Position numbers and translations under genes: made by a program. 64,000 bases of DNA from Chrysomallon squamiferum (Eukaryota; Mollusca; Gastropoda; Neomphalida; Peltospiridae). Below the pieces are notes generated by a model. It was not told the origin of the DNA and made no database searches. It saw only the letters and a list, made by a program, of their open reading frames with translations. Positions 1-10,139 of this stretch are shown in pieces. Positions within the stretch are counted from its first letter, which is position 1, and each line of letters starts with the position of its first letter. Location: NCBI GenBank assembly GCA_012295275.1, contig CM022678.1:12547329-12611328 (forward strand). The letters run 5' to 3'.

Positions 1-1250
1 GTGGCAGTAACAGAAGTAATATTATTAACTGCATTAATAGTAGTATAATAACAGTCTTAGCAACAACCCTAATGTAACAGTTTTAGCCGAACAGGTTATT
101 CAGTGTATGTCATGTTTTTTTGTTGACTGTGTAATTGTACTGTCTTTTTCATTACCATTATTAGACATTCTGCATTACAAAGTTTTACAAGGCTAAATAA
201 ATCTGATATTTAATTAGGTACACAAGGTACTTAATTAGCTAATTACAAGTATTAGTAAAGCTGTCAACTTTTATTTTTGATGTTGACCTAATCAAGCAGT
301 AGAAAATGAAATAAGAGGTTAGAGTATCTGAATCTAAAATGATAAGAAATGTCACAATTACCAGTTGATCTATCTTTCATTAATCAGTGGGTACAGCTAA
401 CAATACCAGCAATTTACAGGTAATGTTTAGAAGATGTGATATTAAGGACATGGATGAGTAAAAGCATCAAGAGGTGTTACGTATATCTGTTTTCACAGAG
501 AGGCTACATTTAATTACAAGCAAATTTCCATCATTTCTCAAGAAGTGGCCTTTCTTTCAAAATGATGTGCTAGTATAGAGAAAGCTAATTACAATACTAA
601 TTTTTCGTAAGTTCTTTGCTCTTCTGTTATCCTTTGATTGATTCACTAAACTTCCTACTTATAATATTTCCAGCTGACTACATAGGCATGCATTAAAGCA
701 GGAGTGGCTGATACCAGTACAGATGTATGGACTGATGGGTTGCTATATATAAAGTGTTTTGTAGAAACATGACACTGAATATTTTAAATATAATAATTTA
801 AAAAATATAATGATTATTATATCAAAGTCTAGATGAATTAATGATTTCTTTTCCTTTCTGTTGTATGTATTTTTAAGCATGTGTCATTTTGGACTATGCA
901 AAAGCAGCTGTGCAACATGAAATTAAATTGACAACCTTGAAAAGGACTTTGACAGTAAATTAAAATGGAGGACAGATTAACAGTCAAAGGAAGAGAAAGG
1001 TAAATTCTTAACACAAATAATTATGCGGTATTCCAGTGGGAACTATTATAGAGGCAAATAATTTGGAATACATTTCTTTATAACATTATTCTATTTTCAG
1101 CTTTTTGACTTGTATTGTGGAATGTATTTGTTATAATAATTTTAAAATATTGTCCTAAGTGTTTATAATGAACTCCATTTTGTTTCACAAAAGGCATGGA
1201 ATAGTTCTACAATTATCTGTGTAGACATTTTCTGAGAACATGAATGCTTG
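1..1250. other. AT-rich non-coding DNA, nothing recognised
   Basis: I see no coding exon with paired splice sites, no RNA gene and no clear repeat in this stretch. Confidence 0.5.
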
Positions 1251-1809
1251 CACACATTTTGTAAATAAGGACCCTGATTAGACTGTTTCACTGTTTTACC
1301 TTTTATATTACCACTGGTGATTAATCAACATATTGCATTTAGGTATGCATTAAGATTTGTAATTACTTATGTTTATCACAAACAAATTTTGTACTTTCTT
1401 TGGCATCTGCTTCACAAACCCATTTCCTTAAATTTGTTAATTACCTGCCACACAAATTTGTCCCTGTTTGGAGCTTTTGTCTGGTAAAATAAGGTTATCA
1501 ATGAAACATGGTTTCTTGTTTGATGTCATTGTCAGTTCTTTTCACACTAATGTAACCACATGTGTTAACTTTGACAACAAAGGATGGTCTGGAGAAAAGA
1601 CAGATACTTGGCAGGCACTGTTGAAGCCTTATTTCAAAACATCAAGAAGAATCAACATTTTCACTAAGTTTACTGATGGTTTCCAATGAAACAAATTAAA
1701 ATTTTATTTGGTGCCAGTACAAAGAACAAAATATCTGAATATGTAAATGTGAATTGTTTTTCAGGCATCTTCTGTTATTCCACCTATATAAAAAATAACT
1801 GTACCTTGA

Positions 1810-2025
1810 TACATTTGTAACAAAATAATTTCAAAAAGAAATGATGCTGAATCTGCTGAAGATTTGGGGAACTTGTTTAAAACTAAGAATACAGCCCCAT
1901 CAGCAGAAATACCAGAAATAGACATAACATCAGAACTGGACACCAAACACCACAACTATTTATATAAACATGCTGAGAGTATTGTACTTCAGAAACTATT
2001 GGTACAACCTTTCCAAAATTTGTAG
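1810..2025 (+). pseudogene. Exon-like acidic coding remnant
   Basis: One frame stays open from about 1810 to a TAG near 2025 and reads as ordinary soluble protein, rich in D, E, S and T, with short pieces such as NDAESAEDLGNLFK and EIPEIDITSELD. There is no ATG at its start and no convincing upstream acceptor. It may be a decayed exon. I recognise no family. Confidence 0.25.
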
Positions 2026-3008
2026 TTATGAAACAAGCAGTAATGATTGAAAATATTAAATTTTATTTCCTAAAAACCAGTTCAGACCTGAAATTATCTA
2101 AATGGTTCCATGATAGTAACAGATTCTGAATCATATTCTGAATGCTCAGAGGCCACTTGAAAAACTGTAAACTGTTTATATTGTGTCTAACTGCAGCTTT
2201 TGATACTGAAGAATGTGATTTAACCAATTTTGTGATTGGTATAATCACCAAAAAAGTAAAAAAATTCTGCTTTTTTCAGCCACATTTATTGGTTTTACTA
2301 AATGCATTATAAGTAACTATATATCAGCAGAATTTTATACAGAAAATAATCAAAACTGCATGTTTCTAGGTAAAGTGGTCTTTCTGATATTTAACTCAAG
2401 TCCACATTAGACCTGTGCCATGAATTAATAGTCATTTATCAGACCTGTTGTTTATGTAAAGATATTGTAAGCAAACAACATTCATAAAGACATCTTTGAG
2501 TTCATGAACATTTTAAACATGTTAAAGATAACATTGTACATAACACTAGCTTCGGAAACATGGCCCTGGACATTGGAAATGGTCTGTGAAGAAGAACATT
2601 AAACACATTTGACATGACTTTGACTTGACGGTGTTTGATGTTCTTAGACTCAGGATCCTTATTCATGAAAGGCATCATTTATAAATCATTGTTTAGATAA
2701 AAATTTTATGTATGTAAAAGATCTTGTACATTTGTAAATAAGGACAGTGGTGTTAAATGTTTTAGCAGATTACTGCATTTACTGTTAGTTGTGTGCTAAG
2801 GTTTTGTAATAGTTTATGTTTGTCACAAAATATAAGTTCTGTATGCTTTCATTAACAATTACATTTTTATTTTATGTTTATATATATAATACAAATTGGG
2901 AATAAAAACCAAAAATTAAATCACTAAATATTTATACATTTTAGAAATATGATTCACAGAACAAGATGCAGCTATGACAGATAAAACAATCAATATACTT
3001 CCTTAACT

Positions 3009-3161
3009 GGATGATGTGTGGCAGATGAAGAAGCAGATGATATGTCAGATAAGGAGACAAAGTCAAACATCACTGGAAGCAAAGATGAAATGGTGGACCT
3101 CAGCTCTGAACCTAACTTTGAGTGCATAATTCTGAAGAAACAACAGATGTAACTGAAGGTA
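3009..3161 (+). pseudogene. Exon-like acidic coding remnant ending at a donor-like site
   Basis: After an AG near 3023 the sequence reads as an acidic polypeptide (pieces DEEADDMSDKETKSN and SKDEMVDLSSEPNFE), then meets a stop. A one-base shift just before that stop restores an open acidic frame (NSEETTDVTEG) that runs into a donor-like GTAAAAATG. This looks like a real exon with a small indel, so a decayed gene is likelier than a working one. The ~110 bp repeat copies precede it and the 1810 remnant at similar distance. Confidence 0.3.
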
Positions 3162-3960
3162 AAAATGCTTATACATAGGTGTTTTTACTTACTAATTAGT
3201 TCACCTTACATAAACAAAAATAAACAAACAAGAAAAACATTAAAGGTGTTTAGTTTATAATGATACAGGATTTGGTAAATGTACGTGATACAGACTGTTC
3301 TAGAGATTTGATGTATATATATACACCAAGGGTGCACAAACTGCACGACTGACCATCTTGTTCACGTGATGGTCATGTAAATCCATCCTAGTGTATCCCA
3401 TTTCTGTTCATGCAAATTTGTTCAGAGACACTTTTCAGGTGTGTAAATGTTGGATGTTGGATTTAATGTTAAATGTTTTACCAGTTACTTACCAGTACTA
3501 ATGTCATCATATTTAGATATGCACCATGGTTTTGTAATTGTTTTGTAATTGACATGTAAGGTGCATGATACAAACAAATGTACATGTGACTCCCAATATA
3601 TGTATATGAAAATAAAACTATTATAATTTATAAGTTTATATTACATATCATATTCATTACGTGTATGCATATATTTATTTCTTAGTATTGGAAGGTTTAA
3701 TTGTATTCAGTCATGCTGGTGTATCCTGATGTACTTTGCTTTACTTCCAGGATACAGTATACCTATTTGTGATGTTAACAGTCAAATTGTAGAAGAAGTC
3801 TGGTATGTGACATCAAGGAGGTGAAAAAACATACAATGTTGAATTTGGGTGTTAAGTGGTCAGTTATAGATCAGTATTCTACAGAATCAGCTTATAAAAG
3901 TACAATTACTTCTTTTTTTCTTACCTTTTGTTACCAAGAATAAAGTATGACATTTACACA

Positions 3961-3976
3961 CATACACATACATATC

Positions 3977-4010
<34 letters not shown>

Positions 4011-4180
4011 CACAATATATATATATTCATATACATTCATACATACATACACACACACATATATATTTAAAAGTTTTAAATAAATTTAGAAATGTATTTT
4101 TATACATTCCTTTACCAGTGAATTTTTAAATTCTTGAACACACACACACACACACACACATACATATATATACGTACATT
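3961..4180. repeat. Compound (TA)n / (CA)n / (TACA)n microsatellite tract
   Basis: Runs of TA, CA, TACA and TATATA alternate over this interval. The apparent open frame across it (His/Ile/Tyr/Thr only) is a product of the dinucleotide repeats. Confidence 0.85.
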
Positions 4181-4541
4181 CATACATGCATTTTAATAGT
4201 ACAGTATTTTTTAATTTGGCCAAGTATGTAGTACTTAAGAAATGAAATAATGTTTTCTTATGTTGCTTATTTCAGTCTTTGTTAGGTGCCTTTGGGAATC
4301 TTGAACAAAGATGAATCGTCAACAGCTGCAATGACTAAAATAATTGAAAATGAGAATGAGTAAGTAATAGAGTATGCAGATGGCAAACCACTGAGTATAA
4401 CACTTTATTGTGATGGTTTGAGCTGTTAAAGAATTGATATGTACAGTATGCAAGAATAAATGGGGAGGATGAGCGGTCCCTTTGAGCAGAAACCATCTAT
4501 ATAAAAAAACATTCATTTAAGAAAGAATATATAATTATATA

Positions 4542-4769
4542 CAGGGTGTCCCAGAAGTCACGCACCATGAAGATTTTTATTTAGATACACATAAATTAGT
4601 AGCGAAACCCTCAACAGAGTAAAAAAACAGTTTTATAAAGAGAATTGAAGTATGTATAAATGCAGAGGGCAAGCAATTTGAGCATTTGTTATGATTATTA
4701 TTAATAAATTTTTTATTCATATGTATCTAAATAAAAATCTTCATGGTGCCTGACTTCTGGGACACCCTG
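4542..4769. mobile_element. 228 bp MITE, Tc1/mariner type, with ~50 bp terminal inverted repeats
   Basis: Both ends carry CAGGGTGTCCCAGAAGTCA in inverted orientation. The arms stay nearly identical for about 50 bases (one C/G difference at position 20, then a few near the inner end). TA dinucleotides flank the element at 4540-4541 and 4770-4771, as expected for Tc1/mariner target-site duplication. The ~120 bp core has no useful open frame, so this is a non-autonomous element. The near-identity of the arms argues for a fairly recent insertion. Confidence 0.85.
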
Positions 4770-5276
4770 TATATGTGTATGTGTGTGTGTGTTTATAATT
4801 CATTATATTGGTGTATAATATTATCTTGCTGAATAAAAATTATTTTTGTGGCAAAACATCCAGAATTTGAGGTCAGATATGATGCTAAAGCAAGATGAGA
4901 GAGAACCTCAAACATGTCAGACCAACTGCTTGAAACAGAGGCTAAAATGTTTGACAACATAAATAAAAAATAAAAACATCAAGCAAATTTCAAAAAAGCT
5001 AAAATAGAACCCTCTTTGTAAATCTTCCTGTTACAAGAAATGCTGATTAGGTTGCAAAGACTGCCATCAATTTGTTTGTGAGGCCATAGAAAGATATGTT
5101 TACAACAGTCGCTATGAACAGTTTTACAGAATTTGTTTTATTGCAAATTAGTTTTAGTATAGGACCATAAAGGGGTCAGCATGGATTTATAAAACTTTTA
5201 TTCAATATTTAAAGTTTCATAATCATTGTATATTTTTAAAATTTTACTCAAATTGAAATGTTTTTCATTGTAGGAT

Positions 5277-5800
5277 ACTTACGATGAATTTTTCAACTAC
5301 AAAAGCTGCAGAAAGAAAGAAACATTGTATAATTTAAAACAGGTTGCTGATGACACGGGGTAACTCAAAAGATATTATGGAATGTTTCAATAACACTAAA
5401 GAACTGGTATTTTCAACTGAAGAATTGACAAATCTCAACTTCATGGCACTTAAAGAACTGTTTCGTCTAACCCATGTAATCTGCCAGATTCCAAAGAAGG
5501 TGGTCTACACTATATGAATGAAACAGCTGTAAAGATCTTTGATTCAGAATTTTCTGCTTCAACTATTAAGGATGAACTCAGTGTTACAACTGACATGATT
5601 GGTAGATGCTGTGATGTACTGTACATTTCAGGTGCACTCAGATGGAACGGTTCCTTTGCAGTGTTTACAAACAGATGAAGAAGATGTAGCTGAAGGGGAC
5701 TGATTCTGTTCTGAACATTGTCAGAAACACGACAAAGCCAGCACAAAAAGAACAAAAGAAGCACACTTTAGTGCATGCTGTCAACCAGAAGTTGGAAATA
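5277..5800 (+). pseudogene. Decayed exon-like coding remnant, family not recognised
   Basis: A strong acceptor (TTTTTCATTGTAG) is followed by an open frame starting DTYDEFFNYKSCRKKET that stops at about 5362. A one-base shift reopens it (NSKDIMECFNNTKELVFSTEEL) until a TGA at about 5517, and another frame carries on (MNETAVKIFDSEFS). Three frames in succession with protein-like composition indicate a former coding region broken by indels. It ends where the minus-strand Tc1 remnant begins. Confidence 0.35.
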
Positions 5801-5881
5801 ACGTTATGACAGTGATTGTCATTCTGCAACTAACTGCTGACTCAGTTGGTGGTTAACAGCATGGATGTGATGTCATCAAAC

Positions 5882-6470
5882 TTGTCACCTTAGTTCATCC
5901 CACACATGCTGTATGGGTGACAAGTCTGGTGAATATGCAGGCCAGTGCATGTGCTGAATGTTCTTCTGCTGAAGGAAGTCAGTCACCTGGCACGATGAGG
6001 TCTTGCATTTTCCTCCTGGCCCAGTCTGCTGCAGAAGTGGAATATCAAACGGTTGAACAATCTTGTTGAGATAACGCTGGCCAGCCAAATTTCCATTAAT
6101 GATGTGCAGAGGGGTTCTGTTATTCATATGCCCACCCACACCATTATACTTCCTCCTCCAAATGGTAGATGTTGAACAATGTTAAAATCAGATCATCTTT
6201 CTCCTTGACGACAGTAAACATGAGCTTACCTGTAAATAATGTCTCTGCCCACTGCCCATGGTTCCACCGGAATTGACATCTGCATCAATGAAGGCGACCC
6301 ACTCTGTGACGGGCAAGTAGCTGTGGTTGGTTTACACACATCGACATCGAAAACCTTGTTCTCGCAGACAATTCCTAATAGTCTGGTCACACACATTGTT
6401 GCCTGTAGCAGCTCTCAGTTGATCACAAAACTGAGGTGTCACAGAGGGGGTGTATTGAGGTAGGTTAAGT
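5882..6470 (-). pseudogene. Degenerate Tc1-type transposase
   Basis: The minus strand encodes the C-terminal half of a Tc1-like DDE transposase. It has the family landmarks RTPLHIINGNL, QRYLNKIVQPF and HWPAYSPDLSPIQHVWDEL. Upstream, to about 6470, broken frames resemble the N-terminal helix-turn-helix and the T.RNRLR-type segment. The protein is dead. The segment that normally carries the second catalytic Asp (FQxDNARPH-like) is deleted or rewritten, and the catalytic Glu of the SPDLNPIEHLW-type motif is Gln. Frames are interrupted upstream and I found no terminal inverted repeats. The plus-strand open frame over 6239-6463 is only its shadow. Confidence 0.8.
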
Positions 6471-6686
6471 CTGACTATGTGTTTGCTTTAAATCCATGAA
6501 AAGGACATCTGGGTTAACTTAAAACATTTCTAAAGATAAGATTTGCATGCCCCTTAATAGTGTGATGTCTTTAGTCCAAATGACAACACAACGGTTAATA
6601 TTCTAACCACATCTGTACTGAAAAAACATACTTCCAAAAATGATCAAGAAGTTCCTTTGACCCTTAACTTCTGTTGACTAGTATGT

Positions 6687-6687
6687 A

Positions 6688-6718
<31 letters not shown>

Positions 6719-6923
6719 ATATATCTATCTATATATGGACACATACATATTCCTTCGCACGGTCAAATGTAACTGCTTTTTGTTTTATTATTAGTTTAAT
6801 TTTTATGTCTTTTCATACACCAACGTCTTTTTCTTTTCAGTGTATGACTATTGTAAATAAATTTAAAATCTTAAAAAAATAAAAAAAAAAAAAAAAAAAT
6901 AATGATAATAAAAATAATAATAA

Positions 6924-6958
<35 letters not shown>

Positions 6959-6960
6959 AA
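6687..6960. repeat. (TATC)n, poly-A and (ATAA)n simple repeats
   Basis: TATC units at 6687-6736 are followed by unique AT-rich sequence, then a poly-A run and ATAA/AATA units to about 6960. Confidence 0.85.
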
Positions 6961-7059
6961 TAAAAAGTATGAAAATATGAATTATTTTGGGGGGTCTTAC
7001 GAATGTTCCTGCTTTGCTGGGGATATCAAGATAATTATAATTTGTTAAGTATTTTATAC

Positions 7060-7061
<2 letters not shown>

Positions 7062-7109
<48 letters not shown>

Positions 7110-7176
7110 AAATAAAAATAAAAATACGCAAACGAAAATAAATACAGAATTTTCTAAAAATGTACTGCGTGTGATA

Positions 7177-7214
<38 letters not shown>

Positions 7215-7244
7215 GTATGTATGTATGTATGTATGTATGTATGT
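7062..7244. repeat. (CA)n, then (TG)n and (TGTA)n microsatellites
   Basis: CA repeat at 7062-7107, TG repeat at 7181-7211, then TGTA units to 7244. The overlapping open frames on both strands here arise from the repeats. Confidence 0.9.
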
Positions 7245-7562
7245 GTCTTCGCACGTACATTACAAAGGAAATAGTTCCGGTATGGGTGACCTTTATTCTA
7301 AATAGACACACGTCATAATGGAAACCGAAACTACATAATTATCTGGACGGCTTATTTGAATTTTCTGAAACGTGTAAGTAGTTTTTGGTTTGTTTTTCCT
7401 TTTTTTTCCCTCTTTTTTTGTTTGTCTTCATTTAAAGTATTTAACATGTTCAGATAATGTGTTACGTACAGAAGAAAAATATATTCTAAAGTCGAATATC
7501 TTTCTCATTCACGAATTTAGAAGAACATTGAATGCCCGATTCACGCGGAAGTTGAATTAAAG

Positions 7563-10136
7563 ATGTGCTCGGTAAAGGTTATTCTGCTGTTTGTTTTAGC
7601 TCAGATAGGTAAGTCTGTTTGAATTCTTCAAATATGTGTTTGAGTTTATGCGCATGTGTTTATTTGTGTGCTCGTACTTATGAGTGTATGTTATACGTGC
7701 GTGCTTGCGTATGTCTGTACGCGCGTACTTGTGTTTGTGTCTGAGTTATCTTAGAAGTATCAAAATACTTAATAACATAAAATAAATTACTTCATTTGTG
7801 TACTGTGTTAAAAATACCCAGCCACTCTAATGAGGAAACTTGGACAGAAAAACACAGGATTCAGATAATTATATTGTAAAATGGGTAGTTAAGTATAAAA
7901 AAAAAAAAAAATAATTCTACATTCCAAACAGTTTATGGTGCATATATTTAAAATATTGTTTAAATAAGGTTGGCAACAAAAATATGAACCTGTAATGGCG
8001 AAAAAAATAAAAATTATAAGCTCAAGATGGAATCAATGAAGATCAAGCTAGTCATAGATGTTAGATGCCCTAAGACCTGCGTAAAGTGTAAAAACGTTTA
8101 TTGACCAATTTAAAAACACTGTGACTTACATTGAGCTTGGTTCAGTATAAGGACAAAGTGGTTAAATATAGGAAATTCTTTGTAAATTCATTTTCTGATA
8201 CATTATCTTTCACCTAATTGAGACTGCTGTGACATAGATTTAAAACTATGATTAGAAAGATAAAAAGGAAGGAATTAATATACATCAATTCAAAATAGCA
8301 CATTCATTGGATCAGTTATATTGTCCAGATTCTCATGTAAGCTGAAGTTTTCAGACCATACATTTGGTTACAGGGGCAAATGCCACAACATTTCGACCTG
8401 TCATTCAATATAGGGCACTAGACATAAACAATACCCAACTGTTATTTTTTGGATGCGGCATGAAATTTAGCTTTTTTTTCCTTATATGCAAAGACTGTTC
8501 TAGCCTACAAACAAGTAATATCCTACATACACACCTGTATACCCACCAGCACTAAACATCTACAAAAATAGCAAACAACTACATTTACATGGACAAAATA
8601 AGATTTTTCCTCCATTTTTTTTTGTGTTGGTTGACCGTCTGCTATATTTAGTATCACACAATGCATGATGTTGACCAAGGAATCAGACAGCTGTGGCAAA
8701 ACACCTTTCAAACAATCAGAGGCTGAGAAATGCCAGAAGTTCAATATAGGTAAAACTTGTGTATGCATATATTTTTACATTATTAATAATGCTTGATATA
8801 ATGCTTTTTCAAATGGTTCAGTTTCAGTTGAGAATTTCACATGTGAAGACAAGACAGATTTATGTTCTCTAGAAAGCTGCGTGCCGGAAAGCGAAATGGA
8901 CTGTGTGAAGACTTGTAACGTTTGTACAGGTGAAGTTATCAGGGTTTCAGGATAGCAGAACTAAAAGAAACAGGATACATACATATGGTAGTAAGGATAG
9001 ATACATGGGATACTTGGTATGTTTTAAGTAATGATAGGTACACAGGATATACTTGGTATGTTAAGTAAGGATAGATTATACATAGGATACTTTTTATGTT
9101 AAGTAAGGATAGTGGTATGTAATATAAGGACAGATATACAGCATATTTTCTGTGTTAACTATGAATGGATATACAGGATATTTGGTATGTTATCTAAGCG
9201 TGAAACACAGGATAGTAAATTAAGTAAAGGTATATACATAGGATAGATGGTAAATTAGGTGAAGATAAATACACAGGATACTTTTTATGTTAAGTAAGGA
9301 TAGATATACAGGATAGTTTGTATATCAAGTATTGATAGGTAAACAGTACAATTTGTAAGTTAAATAAAGGTAGATACACAGGATAGTTGTATGAAATATG
9401 GATAAATATGCAGGATAGTTGTTAAGTTAGGTGAAGATAGATACACAGGATAGCTGGTGTTTATGTAATGACAGATGACAGGAATGTTGGTTTGTTAAGA
9501 AATGATAGACACTATGGACAATTGGTCATTTTTGTAAGGATAGATATACAAGATGTATACTATGTTATGTAAGAATATATAGTGAGGATAGTTGGTATGT
9601 TAGGTAAGAACATATAGACATGGTAGCTGGTATGTTAAGACAGGATACCAGAGTCCTAGAATAAAAGTGGGATATATGTACAGGATAACATGATAATATA
9701 CACATGTAAGACAGAATAGACACCAGATAGGAATGGATACTATGTATGCAGAATACAAGCTACAAGAATTAATCAGGACATACACACACTGCCAGCTATG
9801 TTAAGGTAGGATGTACACATACTAAGAAGAACACATCATATATAAATCAGTCATGAAAACATGAACATTTTTAATTTGTTAATTAATGTAACCATTTTTC
9901 TTTTTGCACACATACATACTCAGGCACACTATTTTAATGTCTATAAATAAGTATTATATTTGTGCTCTCAGTTTCTTTTAATTTCTGTAAATGTGGTAAC
10001 ATTGCACACACAACACTCTCTAATTCTCAGTAAATTAATATGAGTAATTCTATTTTTAGATAAGGGATGTTCTGAAGGTTATTACCTTGGTGATGGTAAC
10101 AGGTGTTATCCCAAGGTGAATAAGACAAAGGGGTGA
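7563..10136 (+). CDS. Small secreted cysteine-rich peptide with ShKT-like domain
   Basis: Three exons join in phase: 7563-7608, 8828-8929 and 10060-10136, giving 74 residues. Exon 1 encodes a hydrophobic signal peptide (MCSVKVILLFVLAQ) and ends at a GTAAGT donor. Exon 2 follows a TTTCAG acceptor and holds six cysteines with spacings 6-4-7-3-2, ending in a VKTCNVC segment. That is the layout of a ShKT (ShK-type) domain, a fold of secreted invertebrate proteins, used both in toxins and as an extracellular module of enzymes. Exon 3 adds two cysteines in an EGF-like tail (CSEGYYLGDGNRC) and then meets TGA at 10134. A good donor, GG|GTGAGA at 10133, overlaps that stop, so the transcript may continue downstream and the protein may be longer. 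Purines at -3 support the start. No channel or toxic activity can be inferred from the sequence. Confidence 0.65.
8940..9840. repeat. Degenerate minisatellite in intron 2 of the ShKT gene
   Basis: About twenty diverged units of roughly 35-45 bases repeat the theme GATAGATACACAGGATA, then TTGGTATGTTAAGTAAG. The array starts right after the exon-2 donor and fades near 9840. Units differ by many substitutions and indels, so it is old. Confidence 0.8.
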
Positions 10137-10139
10137 GAA

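Larger units (their letters stand above)
1262..3563 (+). repeat. Three diverged copies of a ~110 bp dispersed repeat
   Basis: Similar blocks lie at about 1262-1382, 2733-2827 and 3452-3563. Shared landmarks are TTTGTAAATAAGGA near the start (first two copies), TGTTAAATGTTTTA (last two copies), then GCATTTAG/ATTTAGATATGCA, then a GGTTTTGTAATTG-like segment and GTTTATGTTTGTCACAAA or a variant of it. Order and orientation are the same in all three, which suggests an old local tandem amplification of a ~1 kb unit rather than independent insertions. Confidence 0.5.

Noticed and set aside
6239-6463. 74-codon plus-strand open frame
   Set aside because: Antisense shadow of the N-terminal part of the minus-strand Tc1 transposase remnant.
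7526-7538. 13-mer CATTGAATGCCCG shared by the ShKT and PTDSS1 upstream regions (also 21127-21139)
   Set aside because: Chance 13-mer matches are expected in 64 kb, and no wider similarity surrounds it.
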